From Pomphorhynchus laevis (Eukaryota; Acanthocephala; Palaeacanthocephala; Echinorhynchida; Pomphorhynchidae): a DNA stretch of 64,000 bases. Positions 43,582-56,729 of this stretch are shown piece after piece (position 1 is the stretch's first letter; each line of letters begins with the position of its first letter). The DNA lies in contig WNNJ02000694.1 of NCBI GenBank assembly GCA_012934845.2, forward strand, positions 1 through 64,000, given 5' to 3'. The position numbers and the translations under genes are program-made. The notes beneath the pieces are model-generated. The model saw only the letters and a list, made by a program, of their open reading frames with translations. It did not search any database and was not told where the DNA came from.

Positions 43582-46327
43582 GGTTCCCTCAAATGGGCCT
43601 CAAAAAATATATTACATTGTTATTGTTATGTATCCGTGGATTGCGATCGGCTCATCACCTATCTGACGAAATGATGGAGTTAACCATGCTATCCGGGCGA
43701 CAATACGCACAGCGGCTTGCTCTTAAGCACATCGAAGCAGATTTGGCAAGCGACATGGTCAGACGAGATCTGATCCTTGCCATACCAACAGAGTACTGAT
43801 CATTGCGCTTGTCTGCCAGTTTCTTTCCGATGGTCTTCAGAATCGCAGGAGCCTGAGTTTCCATTCCCCCCATCTGATGACATAATTAACGGTACGAAAG
43901 ATGAGCGTTCGACAAATTGTACCCTTTCAATATGTTTCCTTGATTTCATTCTTTCATGATATTCGTACGATGATACGGTACTGGTATTTGAAGGAGCTAA
44001 TGTATTGAATATGCAAATGTCCAAAAAGGACCGCTCCAGACGTGTGCCAAGCAAACCGCTCACAACCACATTTAATCGCGCATCAGGATCACGCGTGGTA
44101 GTCTTGTATTCAAAGATAATATTTGGATGAACAGGTTGTAGCACAGGTTCTACTCCAACATCACGGCAGATATAGGTTAATGTTTCGGCAATAATATCGC
44201 GAATTATATTATGCCTAATCGTGGGAGGTCCCCCATTTGGACAGGACAGTGCATATGACATGCTCAATGTCTCTCCATATGAGCGCACGGTGAAGCTGTC
44301 TGACGGCTGAATGTTATATCGCACTGATTTTGCGTCTCGAAACTCTGCAGCTCATGCGACTTTCTTTATTGTCCAGATAGGGCATACGCAGCCATGATGA
44401 TGCGCCCTTCTCACTTGCAAATTTCAACGCGACTCTAACTATAACAGATAGCTTGTCTTGCAGAGTACCCTTTACCTTGATACTTTCTTTATCTTTTAAA
44501 GATTAAAATAATATAATGTCATCTTCAAAACATACTTCAGCACTTCTGCCTGTCAGAAATGGGTGACAAATTCTGAGTGACCTCGAGTATTTCCGTGCTA
44601 TGTCAATAGTAGGGTCGCGGATTCCTAGTCATTCATTTCTCAATGGTAGTTCATAAATAACTACCTTCTCTGATGAAGTTAACACTTTACTTAGTATTTT
44701 TGGAATCAATTCTTTTTAAATTGCATCGCTTAATATCGTAAAGTGAGTTGGTGCCAGTGGACACGTGCGCATCACATACAACCATCTTAATTGCAGGGTC
44801 TGTGTAAATGCCGAATATGCTACCTGTGCATCTATTTCTGCTATATTCGCTTGTTTCCCACATCCGAAACCCACACCTTTACCTTTTCCTCAATCACCTC
44901 AGCAACATAGTCATTCGTTCTAATCGGGGATCCCAACACTTCAACTCCTGTACTTGTCACAATGACTCTTGTGCCTTCGAATGCTAACAAGACATCTTTT
45001 TCAATCGTTGGATGAACCAATAGCTTGCATTTTGAAGCATTTGTCTTGAATCCGTAGCCTTGTCCAATGCTTGTAATTTCCTGCCACACTGATCTGATAC
45101 TACTTAGATTTCCAATGCAGGTAGCATATTCTGCATGCCAGCTGTGAAGAACTTCAGGGACTTCAGCTTTAAGCGATCTAATAAGGGGAATCGTTGCTGC
45201 AGCATATGCTAACATTGCCAACGAATCTACATATGTGAAGCTTTCGAGTGACCACGTTATATCATGCTCAATCAGAAGCTCAGCAGCATGCAGATAGTAA
45301 TTTTTAGAATGAATTGTGGTGAAGGGCATATTTGATTAATGTTTCGGAGTGTAAATGCTTTGTTTTTACATTATTTTTACATTATTTATTACATTAGTTT
45401 AAATATTAATATTGAATTAATTTTAAATTAAATATTAATATTTAATGAAGAAGAGCCTATTTAATGGAGAAGGGCCTCTGTTCTCAGAGGCCTTTCTCCA
45501 CTACTCGTTTTTTTGGCTGCATGTATGATTGAATCTGCTTTAACCGTAAGAAATAATGTTTAATCCTTCGCATTTTCAACTTTATCATGTAAACATACTT
45601 CTTCGCTAAATGCACCCGGACTTGGATGAAGCTCCTCAAGCAGTTCTCCAACTGGTGTTACCTATACAATGGTATCTGATGAAATTAAACTGTTGTTTAC
45701 TCCATCATAAAGAATTGTCGCTGAAGCGGTAATTTTACCATTCGTTATTAACTTAATAAATTTTTTCTTACAATATGTTGTTCAGTTCTGTCAAACTTCA
45801 AGTGTTCTGCGTTGTTGCAGATTACGAGCCTCGAAAAATTCTTCACTTACTTTCCTCTCTTTCCACAGCGACATACGTACTTCTAATGCTTTGCGCATTT
45901 GTGTTTTTTCGGATTGGGATTTTTTGCAGAACACATCTTGAAAAAATTGTTGATTTCTTTAGAGCTAAGGTTCCAACGATACCGTCCTTCGTAGCTTGGC
46001 GGTAAAATTCAGCTAGCATATCAATGACCATATAGTGGTACCATAATTGGGCAATGACGTATAATCTGATTTCCAATGAATCCTAGTATTATACATTTCA
46101 TGGATTGATGGTTCAATCGTCAATCTACTACTTGTTTGGTCGTGTGGTAAATATATTGTTGGAATTGTTGTTAATTCACGAACTTCCAGAACATTATTTC
46201 AACAATTGATGACCGCGCAGTTTACACATGCTTGATTGCTCCTGGTGCATCAGCAGCCTTTGCACTTCGAATTCAGTCCATTACACGAACGGCATTTTAC
46301 CTCAGTAGAAGGCTTATCCTTCGGCAT
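43582..46327 (-). mobile_element. Degenerate RLE-LINE copy (Cys-rich N terminus, RT, restriction-like nuclease)
   Basis: On the minus strand the start ATG at 46325-46327 opens MPKDKPSTEVKCRSCNGLNS and then KCKGC, the same Cys-rich N terminus as the copy at 57.1 kb. RT is represented at 44841-45329 (IPLIRSLKAEVPEV, GYGFKTNASKCKLLV, GVEVLGSPI; the YADD motif has decayed to HAEYA). The nuclease is at 43655-44324 (ALSCPNGG, TIRHNIIRD, DPDARLNVVVSGL, FLDICIFN). The 3' UTR box GGCCCATTTGAGGGAACC sits at 43582-43599. Internal deletions and many stops mark it as the oldest of the four copies. Confidence 0.75.
45465..45500. repeat. Near-perfect hairpin, 16-bp arms
   Basis: TGGAGAAGGGCCTCTG at 45465-45480, loop TTCT, then its reverse complement with a single mismatch at 45485-45500. 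It is inside the decayed RLE-LINE. Confidence 0.8.
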
Positions 46328-46334
46328 ATGTAGA

Positions 46335-47535
46335 GAGGCTGTGTTGGAAAATTTCAATTAGCATATATCTCTCGTGTATATTATCTCTCAAGATATTATA
46401 CGTCGTATTTTATTTATTAGTCAATTCATAAACATTGATTTTTATTTTTAATTTCAATTATAAATTTCATCATTCCCTCAATACTATTTATTCGGTTCAT
46501 AAAAATACCGGATCATAAAAATTCTATTTTAGGATAAAGATATCCCCATTTTTTTTAAATGTACAGTACAAAATATGTAGTTTCAGTTAAGTGACTGTCT
46601 TAGATATTTCATAAACGATAGCATGATCAGCGTATGTGATATTAAAATAATAAGCTAACTGGCGAGCTATGAAAAATCAATAGCTAAGACCAATTGCCAT
46701 AAACGGTAATTTTCCATTTAGAAAATGTTATATCAACGATGAAGAAACATAGTTATATTAACGATATAACATCGTTATATCAACGATGTAGGAAGACAAC
46801 AAATGCTAATTTCAAAATCTTTAAATAATTTAATATATACATATTTTAAATTAGGTTATTTTAAAAATAAAATCAAACAGAAAATAGTAAAATATATTAA
46901 TAAAAGTATTAGTAAAATTAAACAAAAGTTCTTAAGTGTAAAGTTTTTGTAGATGCATATTAAATAAAATACTCTGTGTTATAATAGGACTATATATATT
47001 TAAAAACATTTTAATTTTCAATATTTGTGGACATTTTTAATATGTTCACAAACATATTCTATAATTAAATATATATGAACTATGATCTAAAAATATCTTA
47101 AACGATTTATGATTTTAAAAATAAATCATCTACCGAATTTAAGAGAGACAATGTGACAAAAAATCTCAAAACTACTGGTAAAATTATAGAGATAATAACG
47201 TTTTTTAAGTAGAATTAATTCTAATTATATCAAATTACTACATATAATTAATTATTATATAAAATAATTCTATATAATTAATTCTAATATTATTAATATC
47301 GTGCATAATCAGAAATACAATTAAAAAACATAAATTAAAATGTAAAGTATAAATATGAATAATTAATAATATAAAAATATTTATTTTGTTAAAATAAATA
47401 CTTACTTTTAATAAATATATTAAAAATAAGGTATATTAATGAGTGATATTAAAATAACATTACTTGAAGAAATAGTCAACCAGATGTATCAGAGAACATT
47501 TTGATTTTTACAAATTACCAGCTACCATATTAAGC
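46335..47535. other. AT-rich interval with a piece of the dispersed repeat
   Basis: 46405-46480 matches the TTATTAGTCAATTCATAAA part of the 2.2-2.6 kb repeat. A direct repeat GTTATATCAACGATG occurs at about 46729 and 46774. No gene is seen. Confidence 0.5.
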
Positions 47536-47539
47536 ATAA

Positions 47540-48900
<1,361 letters not shown>

Positions 48901-49159
48901 GATAGTCAATCGATCGTTGGTAATAACTTTGTTAACAGATCAAACTAGCTCATTTAGGAGCTTCCAATAAGGCAAATGCGTGCATGTAATATGCCTGTGC
49001 AGCTGTCAGTACAACATATACACTATTGCACTCTTTCATGACACAATCGGATTTCCACATCATACTTAGCGATAATGTTTTCCTGTTAGACTGATTTGCT
49101 ATATAATGTATTTGGTTCGTGCTGTTCGAAGAGCCGTAGCTGAAATTTGATAACACAGC

Positions 49160-49520
49160 GGTTCCACTTTATCCGTTATCCACATTATATCATTATTTTA
49201 TTTTTCTTAAAGTTCACATTATAAAATTCGATCTTTCTAGGAAGCACATAGTTCAATATTATTGATTCGATATGGTGCGTTAAAGTGCTGATTTTATTAA
49301 AAGAAGATCATTTCGAAATTGTATTGATTGCGTTTAATTGATGCGATTCGATTGATAGTCATTCTAATTGTACGTTACATCTCCGCAATTTTCTGTCATT
49401 TGAAACGAAGCCAAAATTATCTTGACGTTGAATTTTTAAACTATTATTTTTAATCTTTAACTATTGTTTCCGACTATCTTTTAACTATCATCAACTACTT
49501 TCACTTTTCATTTCATATAT
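49160..49520. other. AT-rich interval without recognisable genes
   Basis: No gene seen. A piece at about 49095-49185 (GTATTTGGTTCGTGCTG, GATAACACAGCGGTTCC) resembles the dispersed repeat at 2216-2300. Confidence 0.4.
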
Positions 49521-49529
49521 TGAACATTC

Positions 49530-50065
49530 GAATATTTTAATTTATTTAATATTAAATTAATTTTAAATATTTGATTATTAAAATATTTACTTAATATTAA
49601 ACATTAAATATTTTTATTTATATTAGTTATTCAAATTATATTTAAATTAAAAATGTTAATCATTAAATTACCAAATTATATGAAATTAAAATATTACATT
49701 AAATTATTATTTTTACAATTTTTAATTTCAACTATTTAATATTAATATTGTATTAAATTTCAAATATTAAATTAATATTTAAATTTATTTTATAAATCAA
49801 TCTTTTATATTAAAAAATTACATTAATTTAAATATTAAATTAATTTTAAATTAAATATTAATATCAAATTAATTTTAAATTAAATAATAATATTACATTA
49901 ATTTAAATATTAATATTAAATAAATTTTAAATTTAGTATTAATATAATATTAATTAAATTAAATAATAATATTACATTAATTTAAATATTAATATTAAAT
50001 AAATTTTTAATTTAATATTAATATTAAATTAATTTTAAATTTAATATTTACATTAAATATTTCTA
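49530..50065. repeat. Low-complexity AT tract
   Basis: Repeated imperfect units of ATTAAATTAATTTTAAAT and ATTAATTTAAATATTAA over about 530 bp. It probably grew by slippage. There is no coding content. Confidence 0.85.
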
Positions 50066-50356
50066 AAGTTGTTTTAACTATTTTAATGTGCTTCAGCAAC
50101 CAGCCAGCTCATTGTAAGCCAGAAGTGATAAATGTCATTGCATGCTACATGGATAGCTTTTATTTTAAATTCCAGTGAATATCCCTCATAAGGTATGACA
50201 AAAATAAAAGTTGATATCGATTATTACATGAACGGTTTTTAATACATAACACAGAGTAGTAGATTCAGTTTTACTAAAACAGATGTCTTGGGCTAAACTC
50301 AAACATTTAAAGACAAACGAGTACACCAAAGCCGTTATTGATCACAAGCCTAATTC

Positions 50357-50755
50357 TTATTCTGTTTCACCGTAGGATTTACGATGATTAAGAAGGAACT
50401 GGGCTAGGAACTCAATTGGCTTCTCCGGTCTTTCTCTGGCGAGTTGACTCATCGCCTGCAAGAGAATAGGGACAACAGTTTGATCGAGGTAGGCCCGGGT
50501 TGGTAAGGTACGGTAGTTGACCTTTTTGTCAGCTGCAGCTCCCTCTTCGACTCCACCAGTTGTGCTTCCTGCCTTGTTTACCGTGTCGGTTTCCGAAGAT
50601 GGACTTGACCTTTGTTCTTCACCTGCTGCTGAAGTATTTGCAACGTCGACGGACCTTTGGGACTCGTCACCTTCATTTAGAACTGCATCTAAACACATCA
50701 ATAGTAATCAAATTGTCCAATTAATTTAAGCGTCAGAGTACTAACCGTCAGTCAT
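50357..50755 (-). CDS. DPY30: DPY30 homologue, core subunit of SET1/MLL methyltransferase complexes
   Basis: The protein docks on ASH2L through a helical dimer and stimulates histone H3K4 methylation in the nucleus. Exon 1 is 50746-50755 (MTD plus one base), the intron is 50689-50745 (57 bp, GTTAGT to TTTAG), and exon 2 is 50357-50688, giving 113 residues. The Dpy-30 motif spans residues 63-105 and includes [19 protein letters not shown] and then [14 protein letters not shown], almost invariant in the family. The preceding 60 residues are acidic and Ser/Thr-rich, disordered and poorly conserved, as in relatives (human DPY30 has 99 residues). Without the intron, translation would have to start at a Met inside it; MTDD is the better start because donor, acceptor and phase all agree. 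A TTTATT on the plus strand near 50160 could be its poly-A signal. Confidence 0.95.
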
Positions 50756-50759
50756 TTTA

Positions 50760-51625
50760 GCTTAATTTGTGTCTTAAACTATCTAGAAAGTAACGCAAAG
50801 TTAATTAGTTTCAAGAGTATGCTTTCTGTTTTTTAGTTCTCACTTTCAGCTTTCAATCGCTGAAAAACACAGCTTATATTTAACAATCGACACGAAAGTA
50901 ATCAACGTACAAATCAGCACCAAGCAGCAGAAAACACTAGAGCTGTGTACAAATTTCTGTCGTGATGTGCGCAAATACACACTCTATCAGCACAAAAGCA
51001 TAAGAACAGAAAAACGACGAGCATTCTTCTCGATCGCTGATATACAACGCACTTCACTGCTGGCAGTAAAGAATGCAAAGCTAGAAAATTATTCACACAC
51101 TGAAATCATAGCGAGACACAGTTTTCGCAATAGCGAAAATATTCCCTTATCAGCTACAGCTACAAACAATGAAAAGCACGAAAGAATTCTAAAGAAATTT
51201 AACACTCAAGGTGTATAGACTTTTGCTTTTCTGTACACTGTTAAAGTGTTCTGCTTACCAATGTTAAATTCTTCCGTAACTATCCCTGTTCAATATTTTG
51301 TTCGTGTTTTGTTGGTAAACAACAAAACACGAAAATTTTGCAAATCAAAAATTAAATTATTGTTTCGCGTACTAAGGCACTGACTTGAAAATATTACTCA
51401 AAATATTATCTTGAAAATATTTTGCGTATTAAAACTGAAAAAAAAACTTAAATTATATCTTTACAATTATAAATAATTACATTAATAATACAAAAATATA
51501 AAACGATTGAAACGATCAACTAATAACACGATAAAAGGCTAGAGGCAAACCTCGATCATCATTTTATGTGCATTATCTATGACAGCTGCAAAAAGGATGT
51601 TAATATGCAAAAAGGTAAACCAGAC
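50760..51625. other. Interval upstream of DPY30, no gene assigned
   Basis: It should hold the DPY30 promoter. An 83-codon plus-strand frame at 50967-51218 (RAFFSIADIQRTSLLAVKNA and onward) has good composition but no recognised family; it could be an exon of a divergently transcribed gene or chance. AAACAACAAAACACG and its near complement CGTGTTTTGTTG lie close together near 51300-51330. Confidence 0.35.
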
Positions 51626-51631
51626 TGGCTC

Positions 51632-52656
51632 TAAACCGCATTAATCTTATGGTTTTCAGTTATACCGTAATGAAAAAAAAACAAAAATTGCCGATAATAT
51701 TGAGGAATCTGCGATTTAAAAAACTATCTTGCTGCTAAGAAATTTAACGAGGAAAGTTTATAGTTTCATTGTATCAAAATGTATTGAATTGCATTCCGAA
51801 CAACGTAAGATTGACTGATTGGCATCATTACCGTCAGAGCTTTTCTCATTTAAGAAAAAATAGCTATCCCCACAATTATCCTTATCCAATCCCGACTGGC
51901 CGTACGCCTGGTCGTTTGTCGTGATGGATTAATCGACTGGCAGCTAATGTTTGTGACATCAACTGCCAGTTGATGCTAAGGAACGGCCAAGGATGATATC
52001 TGAACATAACGACGGTAAAACGTACAATTTGACATTATCATAGTGATCCAAATCTATACGGATAGACACGGCGACGAAACGGTTCACTTTAGTTGAAAAC
52101 GAGGTACCCGATATTGACACTTTTAGACTAGTTGCATTAATCTTATGATTAAACCGCATTAATCTTATGGTTTTCAGTTATACCGTAATGAAAAAAAAAA
52201 CAAAAATTGCCGATAATATTGAGGAATCTGCGATTTAAAAAACTATCTTGCTGCTAAGAAATTTAACGAGGAAAGTTTATAGTTTCATTGTATCAAAATG
52301 TATTGAATTGCATTCCGAACAACGTAAGATTGACTGATTGGCATCATTACCGTCAGAGCTTTTCTCATTTAAGAAAAAATAGCTATCCCCACAATTATCC
52401 TTATCCAATCCCGACTGGCCGTACGCCTGGTCGTTTGTCGTGATGGATTAATCGACTGGCAGCTAATGTTTGTGACATCAACTGCCAGTTGATGCTAAGG
52501 AACGGCCAAGGATGATATCTGAACATAACGACGGTAAAACGTACAATTTGACATTATCATAGTGATCCAAATCTATACGGATAGACACGGCGACGAAACG
52601 GTTCACTTTAGTTGAAAACGAGGTACCCGATATTGACACTTTTAGACTAGTTGCAT
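51632..52656. repeat. Tandem duplication of about 506 bp
   Basis: 51632-52137 and 52150-52656 are nearly identical, differing by about one base in a poly-A run, and are joined by a 12-bp linker that resembles the repeat start. The duplicated block includes the end of the fossil protease gene of the LTR element. Such high identity indicates a recent event, or possibly an assembly artefact. Confidence 0.9.
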
Positions 52657-53600
52657 GAGGTATCAGTTTATACCTCGCTAGGGCCTCAGGACCGATAAGA
52701 TTTAACGCACTACCAGTATCAATAAGAGCCTTCAATGAGTGACCATTTACGACTGCATTAGTTATTGGGGTTTTGGTTGATGTGTCGATGAAAGTCATCA
52801 ATGTACCTCCCAGTACCGAATGTACGCCATGAAAGGATTTTCTACGCGATTTGCACACTTTAGCGAAGTGTCCCATTTTACCACATTCTCGACATGTTGC
52901 CCATTTAGCTGGACAATGATCACGACGATGTTCCTTATCACCACAAAAATATCAACGTCGTTTTGTCAATACATTACATGTTGTATCTTCAGAAGATGTA
53001 ATATTATCTGCATTACAAGTTTCATTAATAACAATCGATTCGGGATGCTCGTGTTGTTCTGTCTGACGGTTTAAAATGGTTTGCTAGGTTTTGAGCATTC
53101 TCCTGGGTCCGAGCTAAATCATATGCCTGTGTTTTATCAGTAATAGACCCTTCTAACAATCGTTGCTGTATTATAGCAGAATGAATTCCAGCAATGAACG
53201 TGTCTCGCGAAAATAGGTTACGATGATCCAATGCACTGACAGCCTCGAATGGGCAATCTCGACCCAATGATTCTCACAGTCGGATGTATTGATCAATTGT
53301 CTGATCGGTTGATTGATGAACATCCGCAGTTGATGTCTCAAAAATAAATCGGATTTTAATTTCACAAATGCTGCATTCAGAAGTTCAATAGCGTCATTGT
53401 ATGTTGTGGCTTCACGGAATAAGTCAAACACTTAAGTGGAAACGTGATTGATAAGAATATTGAAAATTTTCAGCTGAGACGGTGAATCGATACAGTCAAT
53501 GAATGTGCGGAATATCTGAAGCCAGAGATTCATTGATGCTATCTGGGTTCAGAATCAATGTGTCAGGTTTGAGGAGTTTTTCCATCAACAATTAACTCGA
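51950..53600 (-). mobile_element. Fossil LTR retrotransposon fragment: gag and aspartic protease
   Basis: On the minus strand there are, in order, gag-like capsid remains (about 53025-53431), a zinc-knuckle residue (MGHFAKVC) and a retroviral-type aspartic protease (ALIDTGSALNLIG), which point to a Ty3/gypsy-like element. RT, integrase and LTRs were not found nearby. The element is broken and incomplete, and its protease end is duplicated in tandem. Age is hard to judge; the protease frame looks better preserved than gag. Confidence 0.75.
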
Positions 53601-53609
53601 ATAAATTGT

Positions 53610-54065
53610 ACCGAAGAAAAGTATTAAGGCTTTATTCGAGTTGATCTACAAAATCATAACATATAAGTTAAATAATATAAACAAAAGGTTTTGTTTATCA
53701 CGACAATAACATTGATGGCATTTGGCTTTCTTCCACTATGTGTAAAGACGCGATTGCAATAATGTACAGAATAAAGCCACAAGAATTAATACATCGATGT
53801 CATTGTTGAGGTCCGTCTAAGCTAACACAATTACTGTCATGACAAAAAAAACGGGTGGATGCACTATTAATTCACCATTATTTTCCAAATTGGAAATAAG
53901 TTACAAAGAGTTTGAAGGAACAAGGTCCATTGTGTTGTCATTCCTATTAAGCGTGATCATCAAACTGAATATATTTATTCTTATTTTCTGCCTTTTCAAT
54001 AGTAAAATAATATTCATTTAAAAACGGTATGCACACGAAGTGGACGACGCTTGATGTTCAAAAAA
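53610..54065. other. AT-rich interval, nothing assigned
   Basis: No credible gene. It separates the LTR fossil from the RLE-LINE tail. Confidence 0.4.
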
Positions 54066-54208
54066 AGGCGATAATAATAATAATTTTTTTATAATATTTT
54101 TTTAGAATTGTCCAAGAAAATGAAAACACTGTCAAATTATCAGTCATTAGGATCAAGATCTTGACATTGAGACTGGTTGCAACAATGTGGAGCGAGGTGA
54201 TCTGAGGC

Positions 54209-54808
54209 TCATAGATACGCCACGCATGACGATACAACCAAGTGTTTTCTTCGCAACCTTGCAATTTCGGCGGTGTATGAGCTGTAGTTTTTCAGAGCTA
54301 GCTTACGTGCAATATCTTGGAGACAACGGTTAGCATCGACACCAATACCTGACGAGCATGACAAAATGAATGGCAAGAAAATTGAATGTTCAATTTCGCG
54401 AATTCTTTCTTCGTATTTTGCTATTTTTCGTGCTTGGTGGAAATCAAACGATGAACTTGACGATCTGGAGGCATTTGAGGGCGCATGTATGTTAAATATA
54501 CATATATCCAAGAAAGTGCGATGGGTAGTACCTCCAAAAAGACCATTACATACTATGTCTAGGCGAGCACACCTGTCCGTAGTTGTACTCGATGCTTGAA
54601 AGGTGACATGTGAATTGAGTGGTTGAAGTGATGGCTCGATCTGCACGCCGGATGATACTTTTGTAATTTCTTTAGCAACATAATCACGTACACAATTATG
54701 TCTGACGGTCGGGAGGTAACCATGTTTACATGACAGAGCGTGAGATAAGGAGTTCGGTTGACCACATGAGCAATTTTTGGGAACGTCTCTGACGATCTGT
54801 CCGTACAT
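54209..54808 (-). CDS. RLE-LINE C-terminal knuckle and restriction-like nuclease domain
   Basis: 199 codons. CSCGQPNSLSHALSC forms a CxC-H-C knuckle, followed by RHNCVRDYVAKEI, a conserved Arg-His pair, then DRCARLDIVCNGLF and RTFLDICIFN, the conserved Asp and hydrophobic strands of a PD-(D/E)XK-like fold. Such a domain after RT nicks target DNA in R2-type elements. Compared with copy B (57289-58254), the last about 20 residues are out of frame. The function is inferred from motif order. Confidence 0.7.
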   Translation of the reverse strand: MYGQIVRDVPKNCSCGQPNSLSHALSCKHGYLPTVRHNCVRDYVAKEITKVSSGVQIEPSLQPLNSHVTFQASSTTTDRCARLDIVCNGLFGGTTHRTFLDICIFNIHAPSNASRSSSSSFDFHQARKIAKYEERIREIEHSIFLPFILSCSSGIGVDANRCLQDIARKLALKNYSSYTAEIARLRRKHLVVSSCVAYL

Positions 54809-54824
54809 AGCGGCAATAGCGTCT

Positions 54825-56729
54825 TTAAATACTGTTATTCAGTACTGCGCCATTCGAGTTCGAGGGATAAGCCGTGAGCCAGGCAGAAGCGCCGCTAACT
54901 GTTGCATGATCCAATGCGTTTTGTAAGTGCTCGTTCAATTCAGAGTAGATTGACTGTCTGTGTAATTGGAACTGGGCTTTATTTGACTGTGAAAACGTTG
55001 ATCGGCAAATTGATTGTTGTTCCAAAATAACTTCGAAATCCAGATTGTTTACAAAAGGTTGGCAGAAAGTAAGCGACCTATCATAGTTCGTCTTCACAGA
55101 GTTACATGGGTCAAATATACCTAATCCGCCCAAACTCACTGACAGTCTGACTAGCTCCCACAATATGTTAATCAATATGGAATCGATCATGAGTAAGTTG
55201 TCTATTTGAGAGCGCAGTTCATCCGTTAGTTTATTGAACCAGAGAAGGTCACATGAGCAAGTACGTTGCACATAAGTCCAATTGTGTTGAAGTGATTTGG
55301 TTAAGCATGCATAAAATGTCTGCAGATCAGACTCGCCTATCTGGCATACTTGCTTAAGCTTGTGTTGAATATCCGATACCTTCGAACAAACAAATTGTGA
55401 GACGAACTCTTCAGTACCAATAGGAGCGCCAAGAACAGACACACAATCATTTGTGATTTCAACCCCTGATGAGTGGAATAATTCATACATTCTTTGGTGA
55501 TTGAAGCCGTTGACAAAGGCCTTGCATTTCTTTGGATTAATATGAAATCCATATTTTGGACCGATGTCAGCTAAAAAAGCATATGCAGAGTTCACATCTT
55601 CGGGGCAACCAATAAAATTGCCATCATCAGCATACCAGTATTGGCGCATCATGGGAAACTTGTCCCTGACTTTGTGAATCATTGGTAGCGTTGCGGCAGC
55701 AAAAGCTGCAATGGCCAGTACATCACCCTGAGTAAATCCCTCCCGGCATTGCATTGTTTCATTGCTGATTATTATCTCAGGATTATTACGATATAAGTTA
55801 TGAAGTGTATTTGATAGTGCTGGGCATATATGCGACATATTTTTGAGTGCTAGACGTCTATTTATGCGGTTGAAAGCATTGTCTGCATCAATTGTCAACA
55901 GAACATGAGTCGGTTCTTTCTGCAGAACTGAACGTATCGAGTGTATCACGCATTCGGTGCCAGAACTCGTACCTGAGCAAGCCTGAAGGTTTCCACATAC
56001 TTTTTGTAATTGGGGTTTAGCGATCGTAAGAATTGCCTTTGACATTATGCGGCGACTGACATCACCAACACCTATTGGTCGTACACCATTCACTTTACTC
56101 AAGGCAATTAGACGACTAGAAGTAAGCGCCCGCATCGATTCAAGGGATGAGTTTTGTGTAGCTAAATATCGAGCAAACAGAGCGAGTGCATCCGCAAGCT
56201 TCTTCGATTCAGCACCGAAAGAGTTTAGCATCGTGTACCATGCCTGAGCATCAAGTCCAGATGGTCCAGCGCCGCCCTTGATGAGTTTACTTGTAGCAAC
56301 GATTGTATCTGCATCAATATCATCAAACAAAGATGGGTGAAACTCAGAGCCATGAAACACATCCTCACTTAGTGTGACATCGGGGTCAGCTTCTTTAGCG
56401 CGCGGGTGTTTGTCTTGAAGTAGTTGAAGCACTGTCTTTGAGCCTATTTTATCATCGGGTCGAAGTAAACTGCCGGTGTGTTCTGAATCGTTAAGAGACC
56501 TCATAGCCGAGGACAATTTCCCAGATCTGACTTGGTTTACGAAACTCTTTTTCCAATCGCAGGGCATTCGATCATCTTTTCGTAATGAGTGTTGACCCTG
56601 GAGAAAAGACGCCTCCTTGAACAATTCTTCATAGAGCCCATCAGACCATAGCCTCATTCTCCGTGCAATAGACATGCAAACTGTTTTGCGATCATTACGC
56701 TTTGTACGTTGTAAAATCAAATGTCTCAA
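54825..56729 (-). CDS. RLE-LINE reverse transcriptase
   Basis: A 634-codon open frame. The RT begins near GGAGPSGLDAQAW, then SRLIALSKVNGVRPIGVGDV (fingers), LLTIDADNAFNRINR (motif A), REGFTQGDVLAIAAFA (motif B), QYWYADDGNFIG (catalytic motif C) and YGFHINPKKCKAF (motif D), followed by GVEITNDCVSVLGAPIG and a long thumb/linker. It catalyses target-primed reverse transcription in live elements. All catalytic Asp residues are present. The frame ends just before the knuckle and nuclease part, which is in another frame. Confidence 0.85.
   Translation of the reverse strand: MRHLILQRTKRNDRKTVCMSIARRMRLWSDGLYEELFKEASFLQGQHSLRKDDRMPCDWKKSFVNQVRSGKLSSAMRSLNDSEHTGSLLRPDDKIGSKTVLQLLQDKHPRAKEADPDVTLSEDVFHGSEFHPSLFDDIDADTIVATSKLIKGGAGPSGLDAQAWYTMLNSFGAESKKLADALALFARYLATQNSSLESMRALTSSRLIALSKVNGVRPIGVGDVSRRIMSKAILTIAKPQLQKVCGNLQACSGTSSGTECVIHSIRSVLQKEPTHVLLTIDADNAFNRINRRLALKNMSHICPALSNTLHNLYRNNPEIIISNETMQCREGFTQGDVLAIAAFAAATLPMIHKVRDKFPMMRQYWYADDGNFIGCPEDVNSAYAFLADIGPKYGFHINPKKCKAFVNGFNHQRMYELFHSSGVEITNDCVSVLGAPIGTEEFVSQFVCSKVSDIQHKLKQVCQIGESDLQTFYACLTKSLQHNWTYVQRTCSCDLLWFNKLTDELRSQIDNLLMIDSILINILWELVRLSVSLGGLGIFDPCNSVKTNYDRSLTFCQPFVNNLDFEVILEQQSICRSTFSQSNKAQFQLHRQSIYSELNEHLQNALDHATVSGASAWLTAYPSNSNGAVLNNSI

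Noticed and set aside
50967-51218. Divergent gene opposite DPY30
   Set aside because: There is one 83-codon frame with no recognised family, no clear poly-A signal and no repeat or neighbour support.
56695-56729. Programmed frameshift between the Cys-rich ORF and RT of the RLE-LINE
   Set aside because: Copy B has the corresponding linker and RT in one uninterrupted frame, so a simple frameshift mutation in copy A is the better reading.
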